Positions 16,342 through 26,078 are shown, counted from the stretch's first letter. The stretch is DNA of 64,000 bases from Candidatus Latescibacterota bacterium (GCA_022821275.1 JAJEDY010000080.1:1-64000); one strand, 5' to 3'. The notes: generated by a model from the sequence alone, not told the origin. Translations and numbers: made by a program.

Positions 16342-18042
16342 ATGCTCGCCGGATTCATATCCCAATCGCCTCTTACCCCCCGCAACCTCACCCGCTCGCT
16401 CACGCGCATGGCAGATTGCCTTGTCGTACACCAAAAAGCGCACCGTATTGTCTTTGCCCCGCATATTGCGGGCGTTGCATTCGCGCCAGATTGGCGTACT
16501 ACACCTCCAGCCTACCAGACACAAGCGGGACATATTGCCTATCTCGATGGCGAATTTTTTAACCGCACCGATCTGGCTCGCTCTACGACCTCTGATCCAG
16601 AATTTTTGGTTCGGGCAATCACGGATGAGCGCGAACAATTGAACCGCATCAATGGCATTTTTTCTGGCGTGGTTTTTGATACACACAAAAACGAACTGCA
16701 CATTATCACCGATCGCTATGGCTTGCGCCCGCTCTACTGGACGCGCCTGGGCAATCGCATTGCCTGGGCGTCTCAGACCAAAGCCTTCCTCGCGCTACCC
16801 AAATTTTCGCCTGTGATTGACCCCATTTCTCGCGACATGTTTTTTGCCACCGGGCAATTGCCTCCCGATCGCACCTGGCTCGAAGGCGTCGCGCCCGTGC
16901 CCGCTGCAACGCAAATGACGTTTCGTATCTCAGATGGTAGTCTCACACAACGACGCTACTGGTCCTGGGATGAAATTACTCCCCACTCTGGGCATCACGA
17001 CCAACGCGAATTGGCACATGAATTGGGCGTGCGCTTTCGGACTGCCGTAGAACAGAGAACCACGGCGCAAACCGGTCTCGCCCTCAGCGGCGGTCTCGAT
17101 TCGCGTGCGATCCTCGCCGCCATGCCTGATGCACCCGAAACTTTCACTTTCGGTCCCCCCGACAGCGCGGATGTTCGCATTGCAGCCCAGGCCGCATCCG
17201 TAAAAAACGCACCACATACCGTTCTCCCCATCCACAGTCAAAATTGGCTCTTGCCGAGAATCTCCGGCGTGTGGTATGCCGACGGTGCGCTCGATCTGCT
17301 CCATATGCACGGTATTGAACATCTCCGGCAACAGAAAGAGGCCTGTGATATTTGCCTCAATGGCGCAGGTGGCGATGGATTAGCTGGTGCGGGCCATCTA
17401 TTTCATCCAAACGGACTCTCTGCGTACCTGAAGAACAAGCTACACATTCAGGCAGATCGCAACACCGCCCAACACCTCAAAACCGCATTTAGCGAGGCGG
17501 GATCGGCACACGCTTTTTACATAGACTGGCGCATGCGTGGATTCACCATTCACGGTCCCCGTCTGGGACTTTTGCATGGCCTCGAATACCGCTTGCCCTT
17601 CCTCGACAATCAGGTGCAGGAATTTCTCTATTCTATTCCCCTGCAACAAAAAGCCAACAATCGCCTCTACCGGCAAATGCTTCTCGATACCTTTCCCGAA
17701 TACTTCAAGAATATTCCCTATCAGGCCACGGGATTTCCCATATCCCATTCTTCCTGGACCGTCAAAATCCTGCGGAGGCTCACCGGATTGCGCAGCCGCA
17801 CGCCCCACACCTTTGCCGATTACGCAAATTGGTTGCGCCAATCACCGGGTAAAAATTTGTGCGATCACCTTCTCTACAACACATCTGACACCTCCAAACT
17901 CTGGCAACGCCACCTCGCAGGCGAAGACCACACGATCATCCTGGGTCGCTACCTGACCTATCAGCTCTATCTTCTCCAACTCTTTGACGGCAAATATCGC
18001 ACATCAGAAGAAGTGGCTGAACTATTGAAAATTACCGCATAA
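16342..18042 (+). CDS. Asparagine-synthetase-like amide ligase without glutaminase cysteine
   Basis: A 566-residue protein with the two-domain layout of AsnB. The N-terminal Ntn-like domain keeps DRYGLRPLYW (residue 124 on) but begins MLAGFIS where an active glutamine amidotransferase needs Cys2, so it cannot release ammonia from glutamine. The C-terminal synthetase domain has the PP-loop ATP pyrophosphatase motif SGGLDS (249-254) and GAGGDGL (341-347), then LEYRLPFLDNQVQEFL. Loss of Cys2 with an intact PP-loop is the pattern of beta-lactam synthetases and lasso-peptide cyclases, and also of some surface-polysaccharide modifiers. It adenylates a carboxylate, substrate unknown. It is divergent from the DUF362/PPTase/exporter run and followed by a strong terminator. 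Confidence 0.82.
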   Translation: MLAGFISQSPLTPRNLTRSLTRMADCLVVHQKAHRIVFAPHIAGVAFAPDWRTTPPAYQTQAGHIAYLDGEFFNRTDLARSTTSDPEFLVRAITDEREQLNRINGIFSGVVFDTHKNELHIITDRYGLRPLYWTRLGNRIAWASQTKAFLALPKFSPVIDPISRDMFFATGQLPPDRTWLEGVAPVPAATQMTFRISDGSLTQRRYWSWDEITPHSGHHDQRELAHELGVRFRTAVEQRTTAQTGLALSGGLDSRAILAAMPDAPETFTFGPPDSADVRIAAQAASVKNAPHTVLPIHSQNWLLPRISGVWYADGALDLLHMHGIEHLRQQKEACDICLNGAGGDGLAGAGHLFHPNGLSAYLKNKLHIQADRNTAQHLKTAFSEAGSAHAFYIDWRMRGFTIHGPRLGLLHGLEYRLPFLDNQVQEFLYSIPLQQKANNRLYRQMLLDTFPEYFKNIPYQATGFPISHSSWTVKILRRLTGLRSRTPHTFADYANWLRQSPGKNLCDHLLYNTSDTSKLWQRHLAGEDHTIILGRYLTYQLYLLQLFDGKYRTSEEVAELLKITA

Positions 18043-18043
18043 A

Positions 18044-18078
18044 GAAACTGCCATCCGAGATTTTTGGATGGCAGTTTC
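18044..18078 (+). terminator. Terminator after the asparagine-synthetase-like gene
   Basis: The perfect 13-bp stem GAAACTGCCATCC with GGATGGCAGTTTC has a 9-nt loop and a T-rich tail, starting 1 nt after the stop codon. It may act in both directions, as the convergent higBA ends at 18113. Confidence 0.9.
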
Positions 18079-18112
18079 TTTTCTTCTCTCAATACTGTAG
18101 CACATTACGCAA

Positions 18113-18409
18113 TTACGCGGGTGCAAAAATCTTGACCTCTTTTTCTATTCGATCAGCCAGTGTCATTTTGGCTATCTCTATTTCATAATGTGTTTGGATA
18201 CCTGTCCAAAATTCAACCGACATGCCAAAATAATGAGCAAGTCGGAGTGCTATATCTGCACTAATACCCTCTTCCCCGCGAATAATTTGATTGATTCTCA
18301 TTTCAGGAACGCAAATATCACGAGCAAGACGATAGCAACTGATTCCCATTGGCTTCAGAAATTCTTCTTGTAAAATCTCACCAGGATGAATCGGGGGCCT
18401 GTCTCTCAT
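18113..18409 (-). CDS. higA: HigA family antitoxin (second module)
   Basis: A 98-residue XRE-type helix-turn-helix antitoxin. It begins RPPIHPGEILQEEFLKPMGI, the signature of the HigA addiction-module family, continues with ISADIALRLAHYFGMSVEFW, and ends in a short basic/acidic tail. It binds operator DNA and the HigB toxin encoded just upstream (9-nt gap). This subtype differs from the higBA at 333-1008: there the antitoxin is the MDIKPI type with a different toxin fold subgroup, so the two modules should not cross-neutralise. Confidence 0.92.
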   Translation of the reverse strand: MRDRPPIHPGEILQEEFLKPMGISCYRLARDICVPEMRINQIIRGEEGISADIALRLAHYFGMSVEFWTGIQTHYEIEIAKMTLADRIEKEVKIFAPA

Positions 18410-18418
18410 AATAGTACC

Positions 18419-18700
18419 TCAATGATAATCGACGATTTCAACAGCATAAACACCATCCTCATTCCATTCAAAACAAATTCGCCACTGATCATTTATGCGA
18501 ATACTGTGCTGTCCTCTTCGATTGCCTTTCAAAGCCTCTAAACGATTAGATGGTGGTACGCGCAAATCGTTTAAATTAGTCGATTGGTGAAGTAAAATCA
18601 ATTTGCGTTCAGCAATGTGCTGAATATTCTGTGGCAATTTTTTGGAAAAACGCCCTTTAAATATTTTTTCAGCCTCTTTATCCTTGAAGGTCCTGATCAT
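18419..18700 (-). CDS. higB: HigB family toxin, RelE/ParE superfamily (second module)
   Basis: A 93-residue plasmid-maintenance-killer type toxin: MIRTFKDKEAEKIFKGRFSK, LPQNIQHIAERKLILLHQ, LEALKGNRRGQHSIRINDQW, then RICFEWNEDGVYAVEIVDYH. This is the canonical HigB pattern in which RINDQWRICF carries catalytic residues for ribosome-dependent mRNA cleavage. It is the first gene of the operon, with the HigA gene 9 nt downstream. The 57-nt gap to the TamB stop carries no other gene. Confidence 0.92.
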   Translation of the reverse strand: MIRTFKDKEAEKIFKGRFSKKLPQNIQHIAERKLILLHQSTNLNDLRVPPSNRLEALKGNRRGQHSIRINDQWRICFEWNEDGVYAVEIVDYH

Positions 18701-18757
18701 ATAAAAAACTAATCTGATAGGATAATATTGTCAACCGTTGTTATTTCGTTTTTTTCA

Positions 18758-21700
18758 TTACCACTCTTTCTTCCAGAACAAACCTACCGATCCTCGCCTG
18801 CGTCGATACTTTGTATCTTCATGCACATCTTCTATCTGACTCGCTTCCAATGTCAGCCCTGACAATACTTCAAACTCCATAGCCGCTTCATAAGCCGTGG
18901 TCGAAATATCCTTTGCATAACTCATAAACAACCTATCTCCAATATACTTGCCCAATCGAATCCTGGAGATACTGCCTTCGCCAAAGTCGATTTCCACTAC
19001 ATCCAGATGTAATTTTTCCCCAATGTGTCGCCCCAGGCGATTTGCAACAGCCCCAGCAAACAGGTCCAGTGCCTGCTCACGTGAAAACTCAAATTGATCA
19101 GCCAGCCTGCCAGTCAACAGCAGAGATGCTATATCCTCCACATTTTCTCCATCAAACGAAATCTGGGGATACGTCAATGTCCCCCCCACTGTGACAATAA
19201 TATCAACAGGCTCAGGCCTGGTGCCCTCTTCAGTCACAGCACGCACGCGCGTCTCGGCGCGAATATCCAGATCGGGATTCCACTCGGGCCTGCCCTGAAA
19301 TTGAACCTCGCCCTGTGTAATACGCAAGCGGTGGTTTTGCCAGATGTAATCGCCCCGACGGCTCGATATCGTGCCGTAAATACGCGAATCATCGCCATTT
19401 TTTATGATATCCAGATCGCCTCCAATTTCCACCTCAAAGACCGGGTCGCGCAACCACACCTGTCTATCAGCAGACACTTGCAGGTGTATTTCCGGAGCCT
19501 TCAGAAACGGCGGTATTTCCTCACCTGGTTCTTCGAATAATTCCGTCAAGCGAATATCCGCCTGTTTCGTCGTCAGGCTGGGTACTCCGAGTAATTCCGC
19601 CAGGCGAATCTCAGCCTGTTTTATCGCCAACTTGCCCTTGACATTGTTGCCCTGCGGCGTTCCCGAGATCTGCAGTTGTCCATCTGTTACGATTTGTAGT
19701 TCGGGCAGGGCAACCGGTTCAAAATCGCGGAATTGGGCGAACAGATTCCATTTGCTCGGGAAAAAATCCTCAAACACTATGTCGCCGGAAAGATTCGCCG
19801 AAGCCCCAATCGCAAGACTGTCGATCTGAATTTTCCCATCGCCAACCACCGCACGTCCCAAAACAGGCGTGTAAGACCGATTCAGATCGGGCATGTTGAA
19901 TATTCCATCTCGAATTTCGATCACTCCCCGAATGTCCGGTTGCTCAAAACGACCGCGCGCCTCCAGATCGAACGATAACATCCCTGAGATTCCTTCATTC
20001 TCATCGAAAAAAGCGTTTGGCACTGTGCCAAATGTCAATTCTGTTTTTTCATCCGCTGTTTTCGGGCGCGTCTCCAAAGCGATCCCTTCAGACCGAGCAC
20101 GCAAACGCATATCACCTGTTCCTGAAATGGGAAAACTGCCAAACAGCGCCAGGACCTCATCTTCATCGGGTACGATTTTCACCTCAAAGTGCATCCTCTC
20201 ATTACCCAGAGACACTTCCCCAGTGGCACTATCGAATGCGACACTCGATATTTTACCCTTTTTGAGTGTGAATTGCCCAAAAATAAGAGGATCGGTTAAT
20301 ATGCCAGCAAAAAGCACTTCGCCATTGAGAATACCACCCATACCTGAAGCACCTGCGAGAAATGCCCAGGGGCGCAAGTCCAGATCTTTTAACAACACTT
20401 CTACAGTAGCCTGAAAGCCCTGTTGGTCTTGCGCGATCAGACGCCCTCCCGCTGGTCCAGAAAGCACAAAGTGCCCGATATGAATGCCGTGAGATGGCGA
20501 ATACGCGAACCGCACTGGCTCCTCGTTATGCAGCACCACCTGATCAACCTTAACGTACAGCGAATCCATTGCCACCTGCAAATGCTCTGCTTCCTGCTTC
20601 GCGCGCCCCTGAAAAAGCACACGGTTATCTACTTGTTCGCCGCTACCTAACAAAAATGATGTTTCGCCACGATTATACGCGGCATTGAAAAAAACCGCCT
20701 GCAACGACCGTTCACCCCAGGTCAAGCGATCCACCTTCAAGGTGACAGCACCCGAATCTGGGCGCGTCCATTGCGTCTCAATCGCAACATTTTGAAGCGG
20801 AATACTCTCAACCACAAGGCTATCTGCGCCACCTCGTGCAGAAAAACCGGGTGCATCCAACGTTCCTGACCAGGTGCCCGATAGCGCTATCGCTCCCGAC
20901 AAATCCACATCAATCACCTCACCTATCGCCTCCAAATCCTGTACATTCATCAGCCATTGGCCCTCAGAATGCCGATCAATGTGCCCCTGAGTGGAAAACA
21001 CCCCACCTGTGCCCGACAGATCAGCGCGAATGTCCGATGCCCACTCAGAATCGACCAATGCAGAAACGCTAAAACTGTCTGCTGCGGCATTACCCACAAT
21101 ATTTCCCGCCAATTCAACAGTCAAGTCTCCCCCCACGATGCCATCCACATTGCCCGCAAGCGTCAGCGATGTGCCCCACCTCTCTGTGTCCGTCAAACGG
21201 GGCAATGCGACCTCTGCCTGGATATTTCCTCCAATAGCTGGCTTGTCTCCCTCAAAATGCATCCATCCTTTTCCAGTGACGCGCGTCCCCCAACTCTGTA
21301 AAGATGTTTCAAAATGATCGATAAAAAGCCGTTGATCTACATATCTCGCACCATCAATACGCCCCGTCGCCCGCCCGACCTCTTCGGACATGCCGGGAAA
21401 ATGCCCAGCGTGCAGATCGCGGAATCGCATTTCCCATTCGCCATACCAGGCGGTCAACCGCGCTTCCCCGTTTCCCTCTATATTGCCACTGGGCCCATTA
21501 GCAGTAATCTGCGCTCGCAACAGGTCGTTTGCCAAATTGGCGACAAAACGCACGGAATCGAATCGCGCATCCCCAAACTGCACCTGCCGAAAAACACCCT
21601 CAGCAACGGCACTCTCTACACCTGAAGAATCCACGGCGAAAGTGATCATTCCGTCCAGACTTGTGCTGATACGGGGTAAATCAGCATCAAATCCCGTATA

Positions 21701-22612
21701 TCCCAACGAGATGAGATCATCGGTCTCGATCTTAAAAACAGCGTCTCCGCGCACAGCAAACGGCGCAATCCCCATGATGCCATTAAACGCAATTGAAGAT
21801 TCATCATCTCGCACAACTAATTCTGTAGCAAGGGATTGCAACCTACCTTTCACGTTTCCACGCATCTGCATAGTGCGTGTGGGGAGATCGACCAGAGTAT
21901 TGAAATCTGCCAGGTATAAAGAATCGGCTTCCACAACGAGATCCACCTCGGGATTATCCAATTGTCGTATTGATCCGCTCAACAAAATGCGCGAGTCGTG
22001 GGTGTGCAATGTCAAATCGTTTAATTGCAAGTGACCTGCCTGTAAAATGGCAATACCAGATAGATTGGTCACCTCCAGTGGCGGATCGAACTGCACCGAA
22101 CGAAAACGCTCCAGGATCAAACGATACTCAGATTTTCCCGCAAAAATAGCACCCTTTAGCGCGATATCGCGCACCTGTGTACCATCAACTACGATATTGG
22201 CATCCTCAATCTCCAGCGACTCGATATCTAAATCCAGAGGTGGCGGAACATCCCACCTCGTCGTCTCGGTCTCTTCGCCAGAAGCGTCAATACTCACCTT
22301 GACCCCCGACAACCTCAGCCGATGAATTACAACTTTTCCTGTAAGCAGGTTCCAAAAACCGTACGCCACATCGAGCGTATCCACCTGCACCCAATCTCCA
22401 ATCTGCACATCCACGATGCGACAATCTCCCAGCGGATTGCCTTGAATCTCACCAATTAAACAAACCTCATGTCTTTGCCAGGACAGGGCGCGCTGCGCCA
22501 ACCCGCGCAAAAAACCATTGGCATAGCCACCCGCGACCAGTATTGCTCCTGCAGTCAGCACGATGCCCATACTGACCATGATCCAGATTATTGATTTCGC
22601 TCGCCTGCTCAT
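18758..22612 (-). CDS. tamB: TamB-like translocation and assembly module protein
   Basis: A 1284-residue inner-membrane-anchored, periplasm-spanning protein. An N-terminal helix (IIWIMVSMGIVLTAGAILVA) is followed by a very long beta-rich region typical of the AsmA/TamB bridge family. It ends in the conserved DUF490/TamB domain with GDLDIIKNGDDSRIYGTISS, RRGDYIWQNHRLRITQGEVQ, ASLLLTGRLADQF and RIRLGKYIGDRLFMSY. With the Omp85 protein encoded immediately upstream it should form a TAM-like complex for outer-membrane protein insertion or phospholipid transport. An internal duplication of a RLAELLG-PSLTTKQADIRLTELF type occurs around residues 1010-1035. The start has a weak ribosome-binding site. 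Confidence 0.88.
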   Translation of the reverse strand: MSRRAKSIIWIMVSMGIVLTAGAILVAGGYANGFLRGLAQRALSWQRHEVCLIGEIQGNPLGDCRIVDVQIGDWVQVDTLDVAYGFWNLLTGKVVIHRLRLSGVKVSIDASGEETETTRWDVPPPLDLDIESLEIEDANIVVDGTQVRDIALKGAIFAGKSEYRLILERFRSVQFDPPLEVTNLSGIAILQAGHLQLNDLTLHTHDSRILLSGSIRQLDNPEVDLVVEADSLYLADFNTLVDLPTRTMQMRGNVKGRLQSLATELVVRDDESSIAFNGIMGIAPFAVRGDAVFKIETDDLISLGYTGFDADLPRISTSLDGMITFAVDSSGVESAVAEGVFRQVQFGDARFDSVRFVANLANDLLRAQITANGPSGNIEGNGEARLTAWYGEWEMRFRDLHAGHFPGMSEEVGRATGRIDGARYVDQRLFIDHFETSLQSWGTRVTGKGWMHFEGDKPAIGGNIQAEVALPRLTDTERWGTSLTLAGNVDGIVGGDLTVELAGNIVGNAAADSFSVSALVDSEWASDIRADLSGTGGVFSTQGHIDRHSEGQWLMNVQDLEAIGEVIDVDLSGAIALSGTWSGTLDAPGFSARGGADSLVVESIPLQNVAIETQWTRPDSGAVTLKVDRLTWGERSLQAVFFNAAYNRGETSFLLGSGEQVDNRVLFQGRAKQEAEHLQVAMDSLYVKVDQVVLHNEEPVRFAYSPSHGIHIGHFVLSGPAGGRLIAQDQQGFQATVEVLLKDLDLRPWAFLAGASGMGGILNGEVLFAGILTDPLIFGQFTLKKGKISSVAFDSATGEVSLGNERMHFEVKIVPDEDEVLALFGSFPISGTGDMRLRARSEGIALETRPKTADEKTELTFGTVPNAFFDENEGISGMLSFDLEARGRFEQPDIRGVIEIRDGIFNMPDLNRSYTPVLGRAVVGDGKIQIDSLAIGASANLSGDIVFEDFFPSKWNLFAQFRDFEPVALPELQIVTDGQLQISGTPQGNNVKGKLAIKQAEIRLAELLGVPSLTTKQADIRLTELFEEPGEEIPPFLKAPEIHLQVSADRQVWLRDPVFEVEIGGDLDIIKNGDDSRIYGTISSRRGDYIWQNHRLRITQGEVQFQGRPEWNPDLDIRAETRVRAVTEEGTRPEPVDIIVTVGGTLTYPQISFDGENVEDIASLLLTGRLADQFEFSREQALDLFAGAVANRLGRHIGEKLHLDVVEIDFGEGSISRIRLGKYIGDRLFMSYAKDISTTAYEAAMEFEVLSGLTLEASQIEDVHEDTKYRRRRGSVGLFWKKEW

Positions 22613-22627
22613 CTCAAATAGTCTCTA

Positions 22628-22673
22628 TCTGTGTCCATCCCTGTTTTCACAGAGACATGCCTGCGGATTCAAA
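22628..22673. repeat. Stop-codon-linked dispersed repeat copy (degenerate)
   Basis: Read in gene direction, ATCCGCAGGCATG follows the TGA of the Omp85 gene with no gap and the tract ends GGATGGACACAGATAG. It forms most of the 56-nt gap between the Omp85 and TamB genes. Confidence 0.65.
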
Positions 22674-24438
22674 ACGCCTGTCCCAAACTGATGTGATACT
22701 GAATGCGTTTCTCCACAGTACTATCATCCGAAAGGCGGTATCCCGCATCAAATCTCACAGGACCAACAGGACTCAAATACCGAAGCCCTGCGCCCACAGC
22801 GTACTTGAGCGATCCGGGATTAAACGCCCCCAACTTCGCATCGACATTGCCCACATCTACAAAAATGGCTGTACCCAGTGAAAAAAATATCTGCGTTCTA
22901 ACCTCCATGCTCATTTCCACACGACTCAAACCGCCTGTTGGCTCTCCCTGATGGTTTTTGGGTCCTAATTCATCCAATCCCCACCCTCGCACGCTATTGA
23001 GTCCCCCCGCAAAAAATCGTTCGACATTGGGCACACCGCCCGCCTTGCCCAGTTCAAAAATCGCACCGCCCTGTACGCGCAGTGCCAGCACACTTCGCCA
23101 GAGTATGCGGCGGAACCATCGCCCCTCTGCTGTTGCCTGCAAAAATTCGCCATCTGACCTGAAAAACTGCCCGCGTTCACGCACGGCTAACTGTGCGAGC
23201 ATACCCGATTGCGGGTCAAAAATATCGTCGCGAGTATCCATGAGCAAACCGACCTTCATCTCGGCAAACGCGCTATCGGCCGAAAAATCCACCACACCAC
23301 CGCTGAACTGCGCGATTACATCTGTAGTTCTCGTAAGGTTTCTCTCAATAGATATATTGCCCCCCATCTCTTCCTGCACAAATGCCGCCTGCCGTTCGCG
23401 CTGCACAAACCCACCGATATTCAACCAATTGCGACTGCCCCTGAAATGCGCCTGCCGCAGGCCAATAACCGCTTCCCTGTTTTTTCCGGACACGCGCCCA
23501 GACAGCTTGAACTGACGAAAATCCCCTCCAAAATTGCGATGCGTCCACGCGCCTGAGACCCACAAGTCCTCATCCGTGTCGTATCCCGTGCCCACGCGCA
23601 ACGTGCGAAAAGGGCGTTCGGAAACGCGCAAAGCTACATCCACCCGATTGTCGTGCGCCACGCTATCTGCCAATCCCAAAGCCACAGATCGAAACACGCC
23701 CGCACGATAGAGCAGGTACTGGCTGTTTTGCAATGCCTCTTCGCTAAATTGATCGCCCGGCTTAAATGTGAGACCACGCAAGATGGTATTTTCAGCCATG
23801 GCTTTGTGCCCCGATATTTGCACAACGCCCACGCTACATACGGGGCCAGGTACAAGTTTTAGAACGAGTTCGGCTTGTTGTGTCACAATCGTCGTCTCGA
23901 CCTCAGCGCGCACAAATGCATAGCCCTTGTTCCGCAACCCGCTTACCGCCTCCGACACGCTCTTGTTCACGAGATCGCTCGATAGCGGTTTGCCTTCGAG
24001 CTGTCCAAAAGCGTTCTCAGTGTCTTCACCGCCAATTACCGACGCTCTGGCAATCCGCGTCAAAGGTCCCTCTGTAATGTGTACCCTCAGCCCAATCTCA
24101 TCTGCACTAAGTTGCTCAACGATCGAATGCACCGAAACTGCCAAATATCCCAAATCTCGGTAATATGCTCGCAATTTTTCCAGATCAGATACAAGAGTCA
24201 AAGGATCATATCTGCGTGCGTGGATCCAGGGAAGAAAATCATACCACGGCGAGGCGCGCGTGACCATCAATACTTTTAGCTCCCCCCCCCAAATCGCCCG
24301 ATGCCCCGAAATGTCCAGCCATCTCACAATGGGGTCATCAGATGAAGTTTCCCCATGCGCTGGCACAACGACCATCAGAGCGGTTAGTATAAAATAGGCC
24401 CCCGTTCTGAGGACCCTTAAGAAATCGTTGTAATTCAT
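22669..24438 (-). CDS. Omp85-family outer membrane protein, TamA-like
   Basis: An approximately 589-residue outer-membrane protein of the BamA/TamA superfamily. A signal peptide is visible (FILTALMVVVPAHG), then three POTRA-like repeats (residues about 35-265, including GHKAMAENTILRGLTFKPGD), then a C-terminal 16-strand-type barrel. The L6 motif VRGWG (in FFAGGLNSVRGWGLDELGP) and a terminal Phe are present. It is encoded directly upstream of tamB, consistent with a TAM system. Start choice is uncertain: ATG 24438 gives the best signal peptide, ATG 24456 is also possible, and neither has a strong Shine-Dalgarno sequence. Confidence 0.88.
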   Translation of the reverse strand: MNYNDFLRVLRTGAYFILTALMVVVPAHGETSSDDPIVRWLDISGHRAIWGGELKVLMVTRASPWYDFLPWIHARRYDPLTLVSDLEKLRAYYRDLGYLAVSVHSIVEQLSADEIGLRVHITEGPLTRIARASVIGGEDTENAFGQLEGKPLSSDLVNKSVSEAVSGLRNKGYAFVRAEVETTIVTQQAELVLKLVPGPVCSVGVVQISGHKAMAENTILRGLTFKPGDQFSEEALQNSQYLLYRAGVFRSVALGLADSVAHDNRVDVALRVSERPFRTLRVGTGYDTDEDLWVSGAWTHRNFGGDFRQFKLSGRVSGKNREAVIGLRQAHFRGSRNWLNIGGFVQRERQAAFVQEEMGGNISIERNLTRTTDVIAQFSGGVVDFSADSAFAEMKVGLLMDTRDDIFDPQSGMLAQLAVRERGQFFRSDGEFLQATAEGRWFRRILWRSVLALRVQGGAIFELGKAGGVPNVERFFAGGLNSVRGWGLDELGPKNHQGEPTGGLSRVEMSMEVRTQIFFSLGTAIFVDVGNVDAKLGAFNPGSLKYAVGAGLRYLSPVGPVRFDAGYRLSDDSTVEKRIQYHISLGQAF

Positions 24439-24486
24439 TCTGGCACAATAAGTCATAAAAATCAAAGATATGATAGAAGAGCAATA

Positions 24487-25902
24487 CTATATTTCTCCAA
24501 CCCGATGCAATTTTAGCAAATTGGTCTCGGCCCGCGCCGTGATGGGCGCACCCGCCAGAATTACCAGCGTATCTCCAAAACGCACATTGCCTTCAGAGAG
24601 CAACCGCGCTTCAACTTCGGCAACCATGCGATCCGTATCGTCAATCAATGTAATTTGACGGGGTTCAACGCCCCAGCACAAGCACAACCGCCGACATATC
24701 CGCGCACTGGGTGTAAATGCAATAATCGGCGTGCGCGGTCTGCGCTTTGAAATCAGACGCGCCGTAGATCCCGATTGGGTAAATGCGACAATGGCTTTGG
24801 GAGATACCGCTGTCGATACCGCAGCGGCAGCCTGTCCAATTGCATCGGGAAAAGAGAGCGAGGAATCCAGATTCAAAATTGGCGTAGCCAGTTCTACGCT
24901 CGCTTCGGCCGTCTCAATAATCCGCGCCATCATTTGCACGGTTTGAACGGGATATTTGCCAATTGCGGTCTCGCCAGACAGCATCACCGCATCGGTGCCG
25001 TCAAAAATCGCATTGGCCACATCTGATGCCTCGGCGCGTGTGGGCCTCGGGTGATCGGTCATCGATTCCAGCATCTGCGTAGCCGTAATCACAAACACCC
25101 CCGCGCGATTGGCCGCCGAAATCACGCGCTTCTGGATCACCGGCACGTCTTCAGGCGATAATTCCACGCCCAGATCGCCCCGTGCAACCATCACGCCATC
25201 GGCCACATCGAGAATATCTTCGAGGTGATCGACGGCTTCGGCGCGTTCCAGCTTTGCGATAACCGGGATCTCTTTCTCTGCCCGTTCAATAATATGTTGA
25301 ACCTCTCGCACATCGTCGGGTTCCCGCACAAAAGACAGTGCAATATAATCCACACCCAATTCGATACCCAGATCCAGGTCCTCTCGATCTTTTGTCGTCA
25401 GAGAGGGTGCGCTGACCTGTACACCGGGCAAATTGATGCCTTTATTGGATTTTAATAGCCCCCCCACCACGACCTCACACACGACATCCGAACGATAGAC
25501 CTCGCGCACCATCAACTCAATATGCCCGTCATCGAGCAAAATGCGATCCGCGGACTTCACATCTCGGGGCAATCTCGCATAAGTTGTCGATACACACTCC
25601 GCATCGCCCAAAATTTCGCGGGTCGTCACCGTTAGCCTGCTGCCTTCTTCCAATTCAATCGGATCCTCTGCGAGTTTCCCCACCCGAATTTTTGGCCCCT
25701 GCAAATCCTGCAAAATGGCAACACTGCGCTGCATGTTATCCGCTATTTGCCGAATGTGCCCAACATTCTCCGCGTGTTCGTCCCGCGTGCCGTGTGAAAA
25801 ATTGAGCCGAAAAACATCCACCCCCGCCCCGATCAATTGCTCTATCACGCGCTCCGATGAACTCGCAGGACCCAGTGTACTCACAATTTTTGCTCTGCGC
25901 AT
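24487..25902 (-). CDS. pyk: Pyruvate kinase
   Basis: A 471-residue glycolytic enzyme converting phosphoenolpyruvate and ADP to pyruvate and ATP. The family motifs are all present: KIVSTLGPASSS at the N-terminus, VDVFRLNFSHGT, ILQDLQGPKIRVG, the catalytic Lys block IPVIAKLERAEAVDHLEDI, VMVARGDLGVEL, and TATQMLESMTDHPRPTRAEA for the activation loop. The C-terminal regulatory domain is complete. AAAGG precedes the ATG. It follows no operon partner and ends 48 nt from the Omp85 start region. Confidence 0.97.
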   Translation of the reverse strand: MRRAKIVSTLGPASSSERVIEQLIGAGVDVFRLNFSHGTRDEHAENVGHIRQIADNMQRSVAILQDLQGPKIRVGKLAEDPIELEEGSRLTVTTREILGDAECVSTTYARLPRDVKSADRILLDDGHIELMVREVYRSDVVCEVVVGGLLKSNKGINLPGVQVSAPSLTTKDREDLDLGIELGVDYIALSFVREPDDVREVQHIIERAEKEIPVIAKLERAEAVDHLEDILDVADGVMVARGDLGVELSPEDVPVIQKRVISAANRAGVFVITATQMLESMTDHPRPTRAEASDVANAIFDGTDAVMLSGETAIGKYPVQTVQMMARIIETAEASVELATPILNLDSSLSFPDAIGQAAAAVSTAVSPKAIVAFTQSGSTARLISKRRPRTPIIAFTPSARICRRLCLCWGVEPRQITLIDDTDRMVAEVEARLLSEGNVRFGDTLVILAGAPITARAETNLLKLHRVGEI

Positions 25903-26047
25903 GGACTATACCTTTTCAGTATTTAATTCAGTCTTACCTCTCGCGCATTTATTTCAAATAATACAACGCCCTGCCAAACACACCAAACGCTTTTCAAATA
26001 TAAGATTATTCGGCAATATAGAAAATAGACTGCTAAAAAATAAAAAA

Positions 26048-26078
26048 AGCCCCACAAATAAATTGAACTTGTGGGGCT
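26048..26078 (-). terminator. Terminator of the flavodoxin-fold reductase gene
   Basis: AGCCCCACAA pairs with TTGTGGGGCT around an 11-nt loop. On the minus strand a run of seven T residues follows, 40 nt after the stop at 26118. Confidence 0.88.

Noticed and set aside
16342-18042. Calling the gene asnB (asparagine synthetase)
   Set aside because: Cys2 is missing and the gene neighbourhood is not amino-acid synthesis, so the generic fold name is safer.
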